From positions 1 through 61,729 of the forward strand of contig JAYRWH010000037.1 of the NCBI GenBank assembly GCA_041918155.1: a stretch of 61,729 nt of DNA. Reading direction: 5' to 3'. Source of the DNA: UBA668 sp041918155. GTDB lineage: Bacteria > Actinomycetota > Acidimicrobiia > Acidimicrobiales > Ilumatobacteraceae. The translations under genes were made by a program, and so were the position numbers. Shown in pieces: positions 23,798 to 32,012 of the stretch. The first letter of the stretch is position 1. Every line of letters starts with the position of its first letter. Below the pieces are notes generated by a model. That model had not been told where the DNA came from. It was given only the letters and a program-made list of their open reading frames with translations, and searched no databases.

Positions 23798-23877
23798 CTG
23801 CGTGTTACCTCCCTTCGGACCCGGGGGTTACCCGGGGCCCCTCCATGGGGCAGGGCCAATATGACCCGCGGAGTGTA
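23798..23877 (-). promoter_or_regulatory. Promoter and structured leader of the rpsF operon
   Basis: A TACACT -10 box lies at 23872-23877 (minus strand). The roughly 65-nt leader contains two hairpins in its second half: GCCCC-ATGGA-GGGGC (about 23838-23852) and CCCGGG-TAACC-CCCGGG (about 23820-23836), then the ribosome-binding site. rpsF leaders in many bacteria bind the bS6:bS18 complex; I cannot confirm the consensus bulge here. The convergence of hairpins so near the ribosome-binding site suggests translational control. Confidence 0.4.
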
Positions 23878-23988
23878 CCGGGCTTTGCGGCCGAGCAGAA
23901 CCGGAGCGCGACGGGCAGGTGAAGCGGGTGGAACGCATGAGCAGGCATGCGAGCAGCATGGCAAAGGGGTGTCATAAGGTTTCTGACG

Positions 23989-25566
23989 ATGAGAGCGACG
24001 GCGGCGGTACGGGCGGCGGCCCTGTTGATGATCGGGTTGATGATCGGGTTGATGATCGGGTTGGTGTCCGGGTTGGCCGGCTGCACCGACGATCACGACG
24101 CGGTGCGGACGGACGGCACCACGGCCGACATCACCACGACGGTGGATACCCCGCCGGTCACGGTCACCCAACCAGCGGTGGGCAGCGACCTGGACGAGTT
24201 CCCCGGCTCGTTGGCCACGTTCCACGGCACCGACCTGTGGGTCGACCCCGTCGCCGGCGACGACGCCAACGATGGCACCGACCGCGCCAGCGCGCTGCGC
24301 ACGGTCGACGAGGCGTGGCAGCGCATTCCGGCTGGAGCGACGCTCACGACCGGTTATCGCGTGCGCCTCGTGGCGGGGCGCTACCCGGTGGCCGCGCTCG
24401 TGAACTATTGGGAGGACCGCCACGGGAGCAGCGACGCACCGATCATCCTCGAAGCCGTCGACGGTGCACACACCGCCGTGTTCGAGGGCGACATCAACAT
24501 GTTCCAGGTCAGCCACTTCGCGCTGATCGGTGTCGACATCGACCGCGAGGGCGACGCCTTTCACTGCGAACGCTGTGACCATGTCCTGATCCGCGACAGC
24601 GAGATGTCCGGTGGCGGCGCGGCGCAGGAGACGATCAAGGTCAACCAGTCGCAGTACTTCTTCGTGGAGAGCTCCGACATCCACGGCGCCTACGACAACG
24701 CGATCGACTTCGTCGCCGTGCAGTACGGGCATGTCATCGGGTCGCGCATTCACGACGCCGGCGACTGGTGCATGTACGCCAAAGGCGGCAGCGCCTACCT
24801 GACGATGTCGGCCAACGAGGTGTACGACTGCGGCACCGGTGGCATCACCGCCGGCCAGGGCAGCGGCTTCGAGTACCTGGTCGAGCCCTGGTTGCACTAC
24901 GAAGCGTACGGCATCCGCATCCTCGACAACGTCGTGCACGACACCGAGGGCGCCGGGCTCGGGGTCAACGGCGGCTACAACATCCTCCTCGCCGGCAACA
25001 CCATCTATCACGTCGGCACGCGCAGCCATGTCGTCGAGTTCGTGCACGGGGCCCGCAGTTGCGACGGCGACACCGCGACCTGCGCCGCGCACCGCGCTGC
25101 CGGCGGATGGGGCCCGCCGGTCGGCGGCGACGTCCCGATCCCGAACCGCCACGTGTACTTCGTGAACAACATCGTGATGAACCCGGACGGGGTGCAATCG
25201 CAATGGCAGCACCTCGCCGTCCACGGCCCCTCCACCGCGCCGGCGGACAGCGGCGCACCCTCACCGTCGCCGGCCGACGACGACCTGCGCATCATGGGCA
25301 ACGTCATCTGGAACGGCCCTGCCGACATGCCGTTGGGCCTCGGCGACGACAGCGGGTGCCAACCGACGAACCTCACCTGCAACGAGACCCAACTGCTGGC
25401 GGACAACCAGATCAACACCTGGCAGCCTCAGCTGCGCGACCCCGCGCAGGGCGACTACCGGCTCACGGAGGAATCCGCCGCGGCGCGACCGACACCCGTG
25501 GCCGTGCCGGCGTTCGTGTGGACCGACGCACCCGGCGATGTGCACGCGCCGGCAGCCTGGGTCTGA
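23989..25566 (+). CDS. Secreted lipoprotein with right-handed parallel beta-helix
   Basis: About 525 residues from ATG at 23989; an earlier in-frame ATG at 23947 lacks support. The signal is unusual: ...ALL then (MIGL) repeated, then SGLAGC with a lipobox. The mature part begins with WVDPVAGDDANDGTDRASALRTVDEA, typical of beta-helix proteins, then runs of short strands with N and G turns (HVLIRDSEMSGG, YFFVESSDIHG, GIRILDNVVHDT, ILLAGNTIYHVG, YFVNNIVMN). This is a Pel/pectate-lyase-like beta-helix fold seen in polysaccharide lyases and in adhesins. No catalytic residues can be named with confidence. It is on its own between the rpsF promoter and a DinB-like gene. Confidence 0.75.
   Translation: MRATAAVRAAALLMIGLMIGLMIGLVSGLAGCTDDHDAVRTDGTTADITTTVDTPPVTVTQPAVGSDLDEFPGSLATFHGTDLWVDPVAGDDANDGTDRASALRTVDEAWQRIPAGATLTTGYRVRLVAGRYPVAALVNYWEDRHGSSDAPIILEAVDGAHTAVFEGDINMFQVSHFALIGVDIDREGDAFHCERCDHVLIRDSEMSGGGAAQETIKVNQSQYFFVESSDIHGAYDNAIDFVAVQYGHVIGSRIHDAGDWCMYAKGGSAYLTMSANEVYDCGTGGITAGQGSGFEYLVEPWLHYEAYGIRILDNVVHDTEGAGLGVNGGYNILLAGNTIYHVGTRSHVVEFVHGARSCDGDTATCAAHRAAGGWGPPVGGDVPIPNRHVYFVNNIVMNPDGVQSQWQHLAVHGPSTAPADSGAPSPSPADDDLRIMGNVIWNGPADMPLGLGDDSGCQPTNLTCNETQLLADNQINTWQPQLRDPAQGDYRLTEESAAARPTPVAVPAFVWTDAPGDVHAPAAWV
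24025..24072 (+). repeat. 12-bp tandem repeat in the lipoprotein signal sequence
   Basis: TTGATGATCGGG is repeated exactly three times (24025-24036, 24037-24048, 24049-24060), then a degenerate fourth unit TTGGTGTCCGGG (24061-24072). It encodes LMIG repeats in the hydrophobic core of the lipoprotein signal peptide. The unit is a multiple of three, so slippage would lengthen or shorten the core without a frameshift. Confidence 0.85.
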
Positions 25567-25590
25567 CGCGACGGGGCTACGGTTGCGCCC

Positions 25591-26163
25591 GTGGACCTGC
25601 ACCAATGGATGATCGCCGACCTGGCGTCGGTGCGCACGAAGTTGTTCGACACGGTGATCGCGCTCGTGCCGCACGATCGCTGGCACGAACCCGCTGACGG
25701 GGGCGGGGCCACGCTGGCCGGGCTACTGCTGCACGTCGCCCGTCACCAAGACCTCGCGGTCAACGCCGTCGTTCGCGACCACGAGCCGCTGTTCCTCACG
25801 CATCGCAACTCCCTCGGCCTCGCCGACGCCGGCGCCGCGGTCGGCCTCTCCGAGCGCGAAGACCGGGTGGCCACCGGCGTGGTAGAGCCAGCGGCCGTCG
25901 TGCATTACCTCACCGCCGTGTTCGACCGCACCGCCGCGTGGCTCGATGCGATCGGGTCGTTGGTGCTCGATGCCGTGCCGCACACCGACTACCGCCTCAC
26001 CCACCGCGCCGGCCTCGACCAGGCCGAGCTGCCGTGGCTCTACGCCATGTGGGGCGCCAAGCCGATCTGGTGGTTCGCCCAGTGGCCGGTGCTCGGCCAC
26101 GGCCACGCCCACACTGGCGAGGCCATCTCCATCCGCAACCGCATGGGCCTCAGCCCGTTCTAG
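25591..26163 (+). CDS. DinB-superfamily protein (putative thiol-dependent metalloenzyme)
   Basis: 190 residues from GTG at 25591, 7 nt after TACGGT (25578-25583), so probably leaderless. Four helices are expected: WMIADLASVRTKLFDTVIAL, then ATLAGLLLHVARHQDLAVNAV with His48 as a candidate metal ligand, and a C-terminal GHGHAHTGEAISIRNRMGL helix with further His ligands. DinB-family proteins act as mycothiol- or bacillithiol-dependent transferases or isomerases. The exact reaction cannot be read from sequence. Confidence 0.7.
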   Translation: MDLHQWMIADLASVRTKLFDTVIALVPHDRWHEPADGGGATLAGLLLHVARHQDLAVNAVVRDHEPLFLTHRNSLGLADAGAAVGLSEREDRVATGVVEPAAVVHYLTAVFDRTAAWLDAIGSLVLDAVPHTDYRLTHRAGLDQAELPWLYAMWGAKPIWWFAQWPVLGHGHAHTGEAISIRNRMGLSPF

Positions 26164-26348
26164 CGGTGGGCCAGGGGCCCGGCCCCGGACGTGATCGGCC
26201 CCGAATGCGTTGGCAGCGGCCCGATCCCTGGCGTACAAGGTCGCGGCTCATCGAACATCGCGACGGTGTTGGGGTCCAGGCGACTCAGGAACTCGCGGAA
26301 TTCGTCGAGCCTGACATCGACCCCGACTGCTCCTCCGGTTCGTGACAT
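26160..26348 (-). CDS. Possible small hypothetical protein, 62 residues
   Basis: ATG at 26348 reads to TAG at 26160-26162, converging on the DinB-like gene with a 4-bp overlap. The middle looks protein-like (RLDEFREFLSRLDPNTVAMFDEPR) and has GC-rich third positions, but the ends are Gly/Pro-rich and no ribosome-binding site precedes the start, which itself lies inside dyad element copy 2. It may be a remnant of a longer gene. The gap also contains GC-rich hairpins at about 26172-26184 (GGGGC-CCG-GCCCC) that probably end the DinB-like transcript. Confidence 0.25.
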   Translation of the reverse strand: MSRTGGAVGVDVRLDEFREFLSRLDPNTVAMFDEPRPCTPGIGPLPTHSGPITSGAGPLAHR

Positions 26349-26384
26349 ACGACGTCCACGAGACCTCGTGGCCCACGTATGACA
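26343..26384. repeat. Dyad element, copy 2
   Basis: Outer arms TGACATACG (26343-26351) and CGTATGACA (26376-26384), with one mismatch, and an inner perfect stem CCACGA (26356-26361) / TCGTGG (26366-26371). AGAACG follows, as in copy 1 at 9350-9391. It lies 19 nt beyond the stop of the leftward DUF5318 gene. Confidence 0.45.
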
Positions 26385-26408
26385 AGAACGCTGAGAAGGC
26401 GAGAGCGG

Positions 26409-26813
26409 CTACAGCGCGCGAGCGCGCGGTGCGCTGCGGCCGACGGGGAGCACCCGCAGCAGGTGGTGCCACTTGCAGCCGATGCACGCCTCCACCACGT
26501 AGGCCGTCAGCTCGTCGGGGCGCGCGTTCAGCTTGGCCAGTTCCTCCGCCGTGGACACACAACGGCCGTGCGACGGCAGGCGCGGCCCGAACACATAGGT
26601 GACCAGGCGCAGCTCGTGGTCTGCGCAGATCGGGCACGGCAGCGAGGCCGGCGAACCGATGTTGCGCGCCGCGCGGATGAGCTCGGGGTGGGCATCGCAC
26701 ACCTGATCCTGGCGCAGGCGCCCGCGCTTGTACTCGTTGATGAGGTGTCGGCGGGACAGCCGGTGATCGACCACACCGGGCGTGCCGCGCATTGCGCTCA
26801 TGCCGAATGCCAT
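26409..26813 (-). CDS. DUF5318 family protein with Cys-rich zinc-ribbon-like pairs
   Basis: 134 residues. It matches the actinobacterial DUF5318 layout: VDHRLSRRHLINEYKRGRLR, then QVCDAHPELIRAARNIG, LPCPICADHELRLVTYVFG and TAYVVEACIGCKWHHLL. Two CxxC pairs (CPIC and CIGC) suggest a zinc-binding site. The function is unknown. The start ATG at 26813 is preceded by TAGCCT (26822-26827 on the minus strand) at 8 nt, implying a leaderless mRNA; this supports it over the later in-frame ATGs. Confidence 0.75.
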   Translation of the reverse strand: MAFGMSAMRGTPGVVDHRLSRRHLINEYKRGRLRQDQVCDAHPELIRAARNIGSPASLPCPICADHELRLVTYVFGPRLPSHGRCVSTAEELAKLNARPDELTAYVVEACIGCKWHHLLRVLPVGRSAPRARAL

Positions 26814-26891
26814 GGGCGGCCAGGCTAGCCGTCGTCCTGGCACCGGCGTCATCCCCCACGCGCCGTTCCCGGCGGGGCACACTTGTGGGAT

Positions 26892-27473
26892 ATGGAAATC
26901 TCGTATGGCGCCAATGTGGCCGACGACGGCGAACTGCGGCTGTGCGGCGACCTCAACGGAAAACGCGCCATCGAACTCGGCGTCTCGTCACCGGCGAACG
27001 CCGTGGTGATGGCCCTCCAGGGAGCGAAGGCGATCGCCGTCGACTCCGACCCGAAAGCCATCACCGGCCTGCGCGCCGCGGCCGAGCGGGCGGAAGTGAG
27101 CGTCGAGTGCCACGAGGGTGATCTCGCCGACCTCGGTTTCGCCACCAGCGCCTCGGTCGATCTCGTGGTCGCCTCGCACTCGCTGAGCGCCACCGACGAC
27201 ATCCCCCGCCTGCTACGCCAGGTGCACCGCGTCCTGAAGCCGGGATCGTCGTTCGTCGTCGCAACCATCCACCCGGTGGCCGTGATGTTCGAGCAGAACC
27301 GCACGGCGAACCATGTGTACGCCCATGGCGTGCACAGCTTCGGCGAGCTCTACATGGCCTTCGAGCGGGCCAACTTCCACCTCGACATGGTCGCCGAGCT
27401 GAACGACCACCGAGTGCGCGACCCGCTGTGCCCGTCGGTGCTCCTCGTGCGCGCCCGCAAGCTCGGTGTCTGA
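26892..27473 (+). CDS. Class I SAM-dependent methyltransferase-like protein
   Basis: 193 residues. The Rossmann pattern is recognisable: AIELGVSSPANAVVMA (motif I region, with the glycine-rich loop relaxed to ELGVSSPAN), AIAVDSDPKAI (acidic residue for the ribose), and LVVASHSLSATDDIPRLLRQ with HRVLKPGSSFVVATIHPV. The degenerate motif I lowers certainty of activity. The substrate is unknown. It is divergent from the DUF5318 gene. Confidence 0.7.
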   Translation: MEISYGANVADDGELRLCGDLNGKRAIELGVSSPANAVVMALQGAKAIAVDSDPKAITGLRAAAERAEVSVECHEGDLADLGFATSASVDLVVASHSLSATDDIPRLLRQVHRVLKPGSSFVVATIHPVAVMFEQNRTANHVYAHGVHSFGELYMAFERANFHLDMVAELNDHRVRDPLCPSVLLVRARKLGV

Positions 27474-27483
27474 GACACCCGCG

Positions 27484-30400
27484 TCACACCAGCGAGTACT
27501 CGGCCTCGATCAATTCCGCCGGGCGCGGCCTGCCGAGCAGGTAACCCTGGCCACGATCGCACCCCAGCTCGCGCAGACGGGTGAGCTGCAGCGGGGTCTC
27601 CACACCCTCGGCCACCACCGACAACCCGAGTGAGTGACCGAGGTTGATCACCGCCTCGACGATCGTCGAGTCCTCGGCATCGATGCCCAAGCCGTTGACG
27701 AACGTGCGATCGACCTTGATCGCCTCCACGGGGAAGCGCTTCAGGTAGGTCAGCGACGAGTAGCCGGTGCCGAAGTCGTCGACAGCAAGGTGCAGTCCGA
27801 GGCTGCGCAGGTCGCGCAGGGCCACGGTGGCTGCTTTCACGTCGGCCATGAGGGCGGTCTCGGTGATCTCCAGCCACAGTCCGTTGGCCGGAACACCGGC
27901 CTCGGCCAACGCCTGCGAGACGATGCCCACCAATTCGTTGCTCATCAACTGGCGGACGCTGACGTTGACCGACACCGTCAGATCGGCGAAGCGGCGGTTG
28001 CCGTTGCGCCACTGGCCGAGGTGCACGAGCGACGAGCGCAGTACTGCCGCGCCGACCTCGCCGATCAGACCGGTCTCTTCCGCCATCGGCAGGAACTGAT
28101 CGGGGCCGAGCAGGCCGCGGTCGGGGTGCCGCCAACGGGCGAGCACCTCGAAGCCGACGAGTTGCCCACTCGGCAGGTCGACGATCGGTTGGTAGTACGG
28201 CACGATCTCGCCGCGCTCGAGGCCGCGGCGCAACTCGTTCGTGGTGCGCAGCGTGAGCACCGTCTCGTCGTGGCTGTCGGGTGAGAACACCTCCACACAG
28301 TCGCGGCCGCGAGCCTTGGCCCGGTACATCGCCGCGTCCGCGTCGCGGAGCAGTTCGGAGGTCGTGACCCCGTCGCGATCGGCGAGGGTGATGCCGATGC
28401 TGGCGGTCACGAACAACTCGGCACCGTCGACGATCACGGGGCGGGCGATCTCGCGGCGTAGGCGATCGGCGATGTCGAGCGGGTCGTCGGCGCCACTGAC
28501 GTCGCGCAGCATGACGATGAACTCGTCCCCGCCGAAGCGGCCGAGCATGTCGCGATCGCGCACCACCGAGCGGAGCCGCTCGGCCATCGCTTGCAGCAGA
28601 TGATCGCCGGCATCGTGCCCGAGGCTGTCGTTGATCACCTTGAAGTTGTCGAGGTCGATGAACAGCACGGCGATCGAGCCGGTCGCCGTCGTGTCGAGGT
28701 ACATCCCCAGCCGCTCGAGGAACCGAAAGCGGTTCGGTAACCCGGTGAGCCCGTCGTGCGAGGCTGCCCACTCCAACCGCTCCTCATTGTGCCGACGCTC
28801 GGTGACGTCCTCGATATGGGCGATCGCCAGCGACCCGCCCTCACCGTCGTCCATCACCGACACCCAGGTGCGCGCCCAAACCACCCCGCCGTCACCACGC
28901 AGATAGCGCTTCTCCAAGCGGTAGTGCTCGACATCGTGGGAGGTCATCGCCCGCATCAGCTCGGGCAGGTCGCCGCTGTCGTCGGGGTGGGTGATGTCGT
29001 CGATCGTCCGCCCGATGAGGTCGTCGCGGTCGCGCCCGAGCATCCGCTCGAGGGACACGTTGACATCGAGGATCACGCGATCGGGCACCGACGACAGCGC
29101 CATGCCCGTCGGCGCACCGTGGAAGGCGAGGCGGAAGCGCTCGCGGGCCCGGTTCAGGCGATCGGCCGCGGCGACGCCTTCGGTGACGTCGCGCAGGGCA
29201 ATCGTCATCCGCCGCTTGTCGCGGATGGGGAGGTTGGCGTCGGCCTCGAGCAGCACCTCACTGCCGTCGGGACGCTCGACACGCAACGTCGGCCGCTCCA
29301 TCGGCCCGCCTTCGGCGAGGCGCTGCCACAGCTCCATCAAGACAGGGTGGTGAGCTTCGTCGAAGATCTCGATGAAGAACCGCCCGAGCAGGTCATCGCG
29401 CGAGCGGCCAGTGAGAGCGAGGGCGGAGTCGTTCACCTCCACCATGCGGCCGTTGGAGTCGAGCACGACGACGGCATTCGGCAGGTCGTTGAGCAGGCCG
29501 CGCAGTTCTTCCTCGGTGGCTTTCAGTTGCACGATGTTCTCGCCGAGCTGGTCGGCCCAGCGGCTCGACTGCCGTTGGCCGGCGAGCTGCGAGGCGGTGA
29601 AGCTCACGCCCGCGAGCGTGGCTATCACGACGCTGACGACGGTGGCCTTCGTGTCGTGGAGGATGTACTGCCACGTGGCGAGCCACAGCCCGATGGTGAG
29701 CGAGCCCTGCACCGCCAACAAGCGCCACACGGTGGGCCGCCGCGGCGCGATCTCGGCGCCGGCGGGCAGCGACATCGACACAGCAAGGCCGCCGTACGCC
29801 ACCACCCAGACGACGCCGCCGATCGCCATCCGACCCGCGGAGACCAGCCAGTTGGCCGAGGCGAGGGTGTCGGCCACCGTCATCGCCACCATCGCCACGA
29901 AGGCCGCGACGCGGGCCGGCGAGCGGGCAACGAGCAACAAGAACAGCAGGATCGCGGCGACGAAGGCATCGATGAGCGGATAGAGCACCACCAGCACCTG
30001 GGTGGTGGCCGAGTAGCGGGAGAGTTCCCCGAGGCCCGGATGGATCACGAACTCCCAGAGCACGAACGTGACCGACAGGGTGACGATCAGCGAGTCCGCG
30101 AGGTGGACGTACGCGTTCCGTCGGTCACCCACGAACAGATGACGGACGAAGAACCACACCAGCAGCAGGTAGAAGCCGATCACCAACGCGTCAGCGACCG
30201 ACGGCCACTGCTCATCGAGCCACGAGGCTGCACGAATGCTCAGCAGGCCTTCACCAACCGCCGACAGCGCGAAGGCCACGACCAGCAGGCCCCAATGCCG
30301 CCGCAACTCCACCCGCGACCGCCAACGGGCAACGGCAGCGCCGAGCAGCGACAGCGCGAACAGGGTTCCGCTCACCCACGTGCCGACATCGCGAGCGCCC

Positions 30401-30534
30401 GAGGCACCAGTGAGCGCGGCCAGGACTGCGGCGACGCCGCTGATGGCGACGACGACCGATGCCACGCGCGTCCCGAGGCCGGCGCTTGGCCGCCATGTGC
30501 GCTCCCCAGCTGCTTCAGCCGAGCGATCGGTCAT
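27484..30534 (-). CDS. Membrane-bound PAS-GGDEF-EAL cyclic-di-GMP enzyme
   Basis: 1016 residues. About ten transmembrane helices fill the first ~340 residues (VVVAISGVAAVLAAL ... VVSVVIATLAGVSFT). Two PAS domains follow (about 360-480 and 485-600, each with an EVNDSA- or DVNVSLER-type core). Then GGDEF with the intact motif GRFGGDEF, and its inhibitory I-site RxxD present as RDRD five residues upstream. The EAL domain is marked by VGFEVLARWRHP (E-V-L in place of E-A-L), ITETALM, VDDFGTGYSSL and VAEGVETP. It should sense a signal at the membrane and both make and degrade c-di-GMP. ATG at 30534 is chosen; a GTG three codons upstream is also possible. Confidence 0.9.
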   Translation of the reverse strand: MTDRSAEAAGERTWRPSAGLGTRVASVVVAISGVAAVLAALTGASGARDVGTWVSGTLFALSLLGAAVARWRSRVELRRHWGLLVVAFALSAVGEGLLSIRAASWLDEQWPSVADALVIGFYLLLVWFFVRHLFVGDRRNAYVHLADSLIVTLSVTFVLWEFVIHPGLGELSRYSATTQVLVVLYPLIDAFVAAILLFLLLVARSPARVAAFVAMVAMTVADTLASANWLVSAGRMAIGGVVWVVAYGGLAVSMSLPAGAEIAPRRPTVWRLLAVQGSLTIGLWLATWQYILHDTKATVVSVVIATLAGVSFTASQLAGQRQSSRWADQLGENIVQLKATEEELRGLLNDLPNAVVVLDSNGRMVEVNDSALALTGRSRDDLLGRFFIEIFDEAHHPVLMELWQRLAEGGPMERPTLRVERPDGSEVLLEADANLPIRDKRRMTIALRDVTEGVAAADRLNRARERFRLAFHGAPTGMALSSVPDRVILDVNVSLERMLGRDRDDLIGRTIDDITHPDDSGDLPELMRAMTSHDVEHYRLEKRYLRGDGGVVWARTWVSVMDDGEGGSLAIAHIEDVTERRHNEERLEWAASHDGLTGLPNRFRFLERLGMYLDTTATGSIAVLFIDLDNFKVINDSLGHDAGDHLLQAMAERLRSVVRDRDMLGRFGGDEFIVMLRDVSGADDPLDIADRLRREIARPVIVDGAELFVTASIGITLADRDGVTTSELLRDADAAMYRAKARGRDCVEVFSPDSHDETVLTLRTTNELRRGLERGEIVPYYQPIVDLPSGQLVGFEVLARWRHPDRGLLGPDQFLPMAEETGLIGEVGAAVLRSSLVHLGQWRNGNRRFADLTVSVNVSVRQLMSNELVGIVSQALAEAGVPANGLWLEITETALMADVKAATVALRDLRSLGLHLAVDDFGTGYSSLTYLKRFPVEAIKVDRTFVNGLGIDAEDSTIVEAVINLGHSLGLSVVAEGVETPLQLTRLRELGCDRGQGYLLGRPRPAELIEAEYSLV

Positions 30535-30575
30535 CTCCGTCACCCCCCGGATCGGCGAACAGGGCCCCGAAGGTA

Positions 30576-32012
30576 TCACTGCTCGCGAACGGACCGCCAC
30601 CAGGTGTCGAGCCGGGCGCGGATCGCTTCCTCGCCGAGCAGGCCCTCCTCCAACCGGATCTCGAGAAGAAAGGCGAGCGCCTTGCCGATGTCGGGCCCCG
30701 GGTTGAGGCCGAGTTGCGCCATCACCTGGCCGCCGTTCAGCTCGGGGCGGATCGCGGCCAACTCCTCCTTCTCGGCGAGTTCGTCGATGCGGGCCTCGAG
30801 ATCGTCCATCCGCCGCGAGAGCACCAGCGCCTTCTTCTCGTTGCGCGTGGTGCAGTCGCAACGGGTGAGCACGTTCAGCTCGCGTAGGTACGGACCGGCA
30901 TCACGGACGTAGCGCCGCACCGCCGAGTCGGTCCAGCCCATCGAGTAGGTGTGGAAGCGCAGGTGGAGCGCGACCAACTCGGTGATCGCCTCGATGTCGT
31001 CGTTGCTGTAGCGCAGGGCTTCGAGCCGCTTGCGCGTCATCCGTGCACCCACCGCGTCGTGGTGGTGGAAGGTGACGCCCCGCCCCTTCTCGTAGCCGCG
31101 GGTGCGCGGCTTGCCGACGTCGTGGAACAGGGCCGCCAACCGTGTACGGCGGAAGTCGAACGGTGGCCGCTCGGGTGCCTGCTCGGCCGGTGGCCGCACG
31201 TTCTCCATCACCGCGAGAGTGTGGGTGAGCACGTCCTTGTGGCGATGGATCGGATCCTGCTCAAGGCGCATCGCGGGCAGCTCGGGCAGGAACTGCTCGG
31301 CGAGCCCCGTGTCGATCGCGAACCACAACCCCGCCGCGGGATGGGGCAGCGACACGAGCTTGTCGAGTTCGTCGCGGACGCGTTCGGCGGACACGATCTC
31401 GAGCCGGCCCGCCATCGACCGGACCGCCTCCACCAGCTCGGGTACCGGTGTGGCCTGCAGTGCGGCGATGAAGCGCGCCGCACGCAGCATGCGCAGCGGG
31501 TCGTCGCTGAAGCTCAATTCCGGCGCGAGCGGAGTGCGCAAGGTGCGCGTGACGAGGTCGGCCGCGCCGCCGAAGGGGTCGACGAGCACCGGAGAATCGG
31601 TGGTGAGCTCCAGGGCCATCGCGTTGACCGTGAAGTCGCGACGCGAGAGGTCGGCCTCGACCCGATCGCTGAATTCGACGTCCGGCTTGCGCGAATCGCG
31701 GTGGTAGGCCTCGGCGCGGTGGGTCGTGATCTCCACCACCCGCTCACCTGACGATGTGTTCTTCTTTGCCGCGATCGTGCCGAAGCGCTCGCCCTGTGTC
31801 CAGATCGCGTCGGCCCAGCCGCGCAGCAACCGCTTGATCTCGTCGGGGCGGGCGTCGGTGGTGGCGTCGTAGTCCGCCCCGTCGTTGACGGTGCCGGCGA
31901 GCAGATCGCGCACCGTGCCACCCACGAGGTACAGCCGGTGGTCGGCGTCGCGAAAGCGAGCAGCGAGCGGTGCCAATTCCTGCAGCACCGGTTGGAACCG
32001 GGCAGGAATCAC
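30576..32012 (-). CDS. cca: CCA tRNA nucleotidyltransferase
   Basis: 478 residues from a GTG start that overlaps the upstream gene's stop (GTGA). N-terminal polymerase-beta-like head: YLVGGTVRDLLAGTVND, with the DYDATT acidic motif, and RRDFTVNAMALE. An HD phosphohydrolase domain lies near the middle (RLAALFHDVGKPRTRG). The class II tRNA nucleotidyltransferase with HD matches actinobacterial enzymes. It adds or repairs CCA at tRNA 3' ends, which is needed because the tRNA-Ile at 61176 does not encode its CCA. It is translationally coupled to the HDAC-like gene. Confidence 0.9.
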   Translation of the reverse strand: MIPARFQPVLQELAPLAARFRDADHRLYLVGGTVRDLLAGTVNDGADYDATTDARPDEIKRLLRGWADAIWTQGERFGTIAAKKNTSSGERVVEITTHRAEAYHRDSRKPDVEFSDRVEADLSRRDFTVNAMALELTTDSPVLVDPFGGAADLVTRTLRTPLAPELSFSDDPLRMLRAARFIAALQATPVPELVEAVRSMAGRLEIVSAERVRDELDKLVSLPHPAAGLWFAIDTGLAEQFLPELPAMRLEQDPIHRHKDVLTHTLAVMENVRPPAEQAPERPPFDFRRTRLAALFHDVGKPRTRGYEKGRGVTFHHHDAVGARMTRKRLEALRYSNDDIEAITELVALHLRFHTYSMGWTDSAVRRYVRDAGPYLRELNVLTRCDCTTRNEKKALVLSRRMDDLEARIDELAEKEELAAIRPELNGGQVMAQLGLNPGPDIGKALAFLLEIRLEEGLLGEEAIRARLDTWWRSVREQ

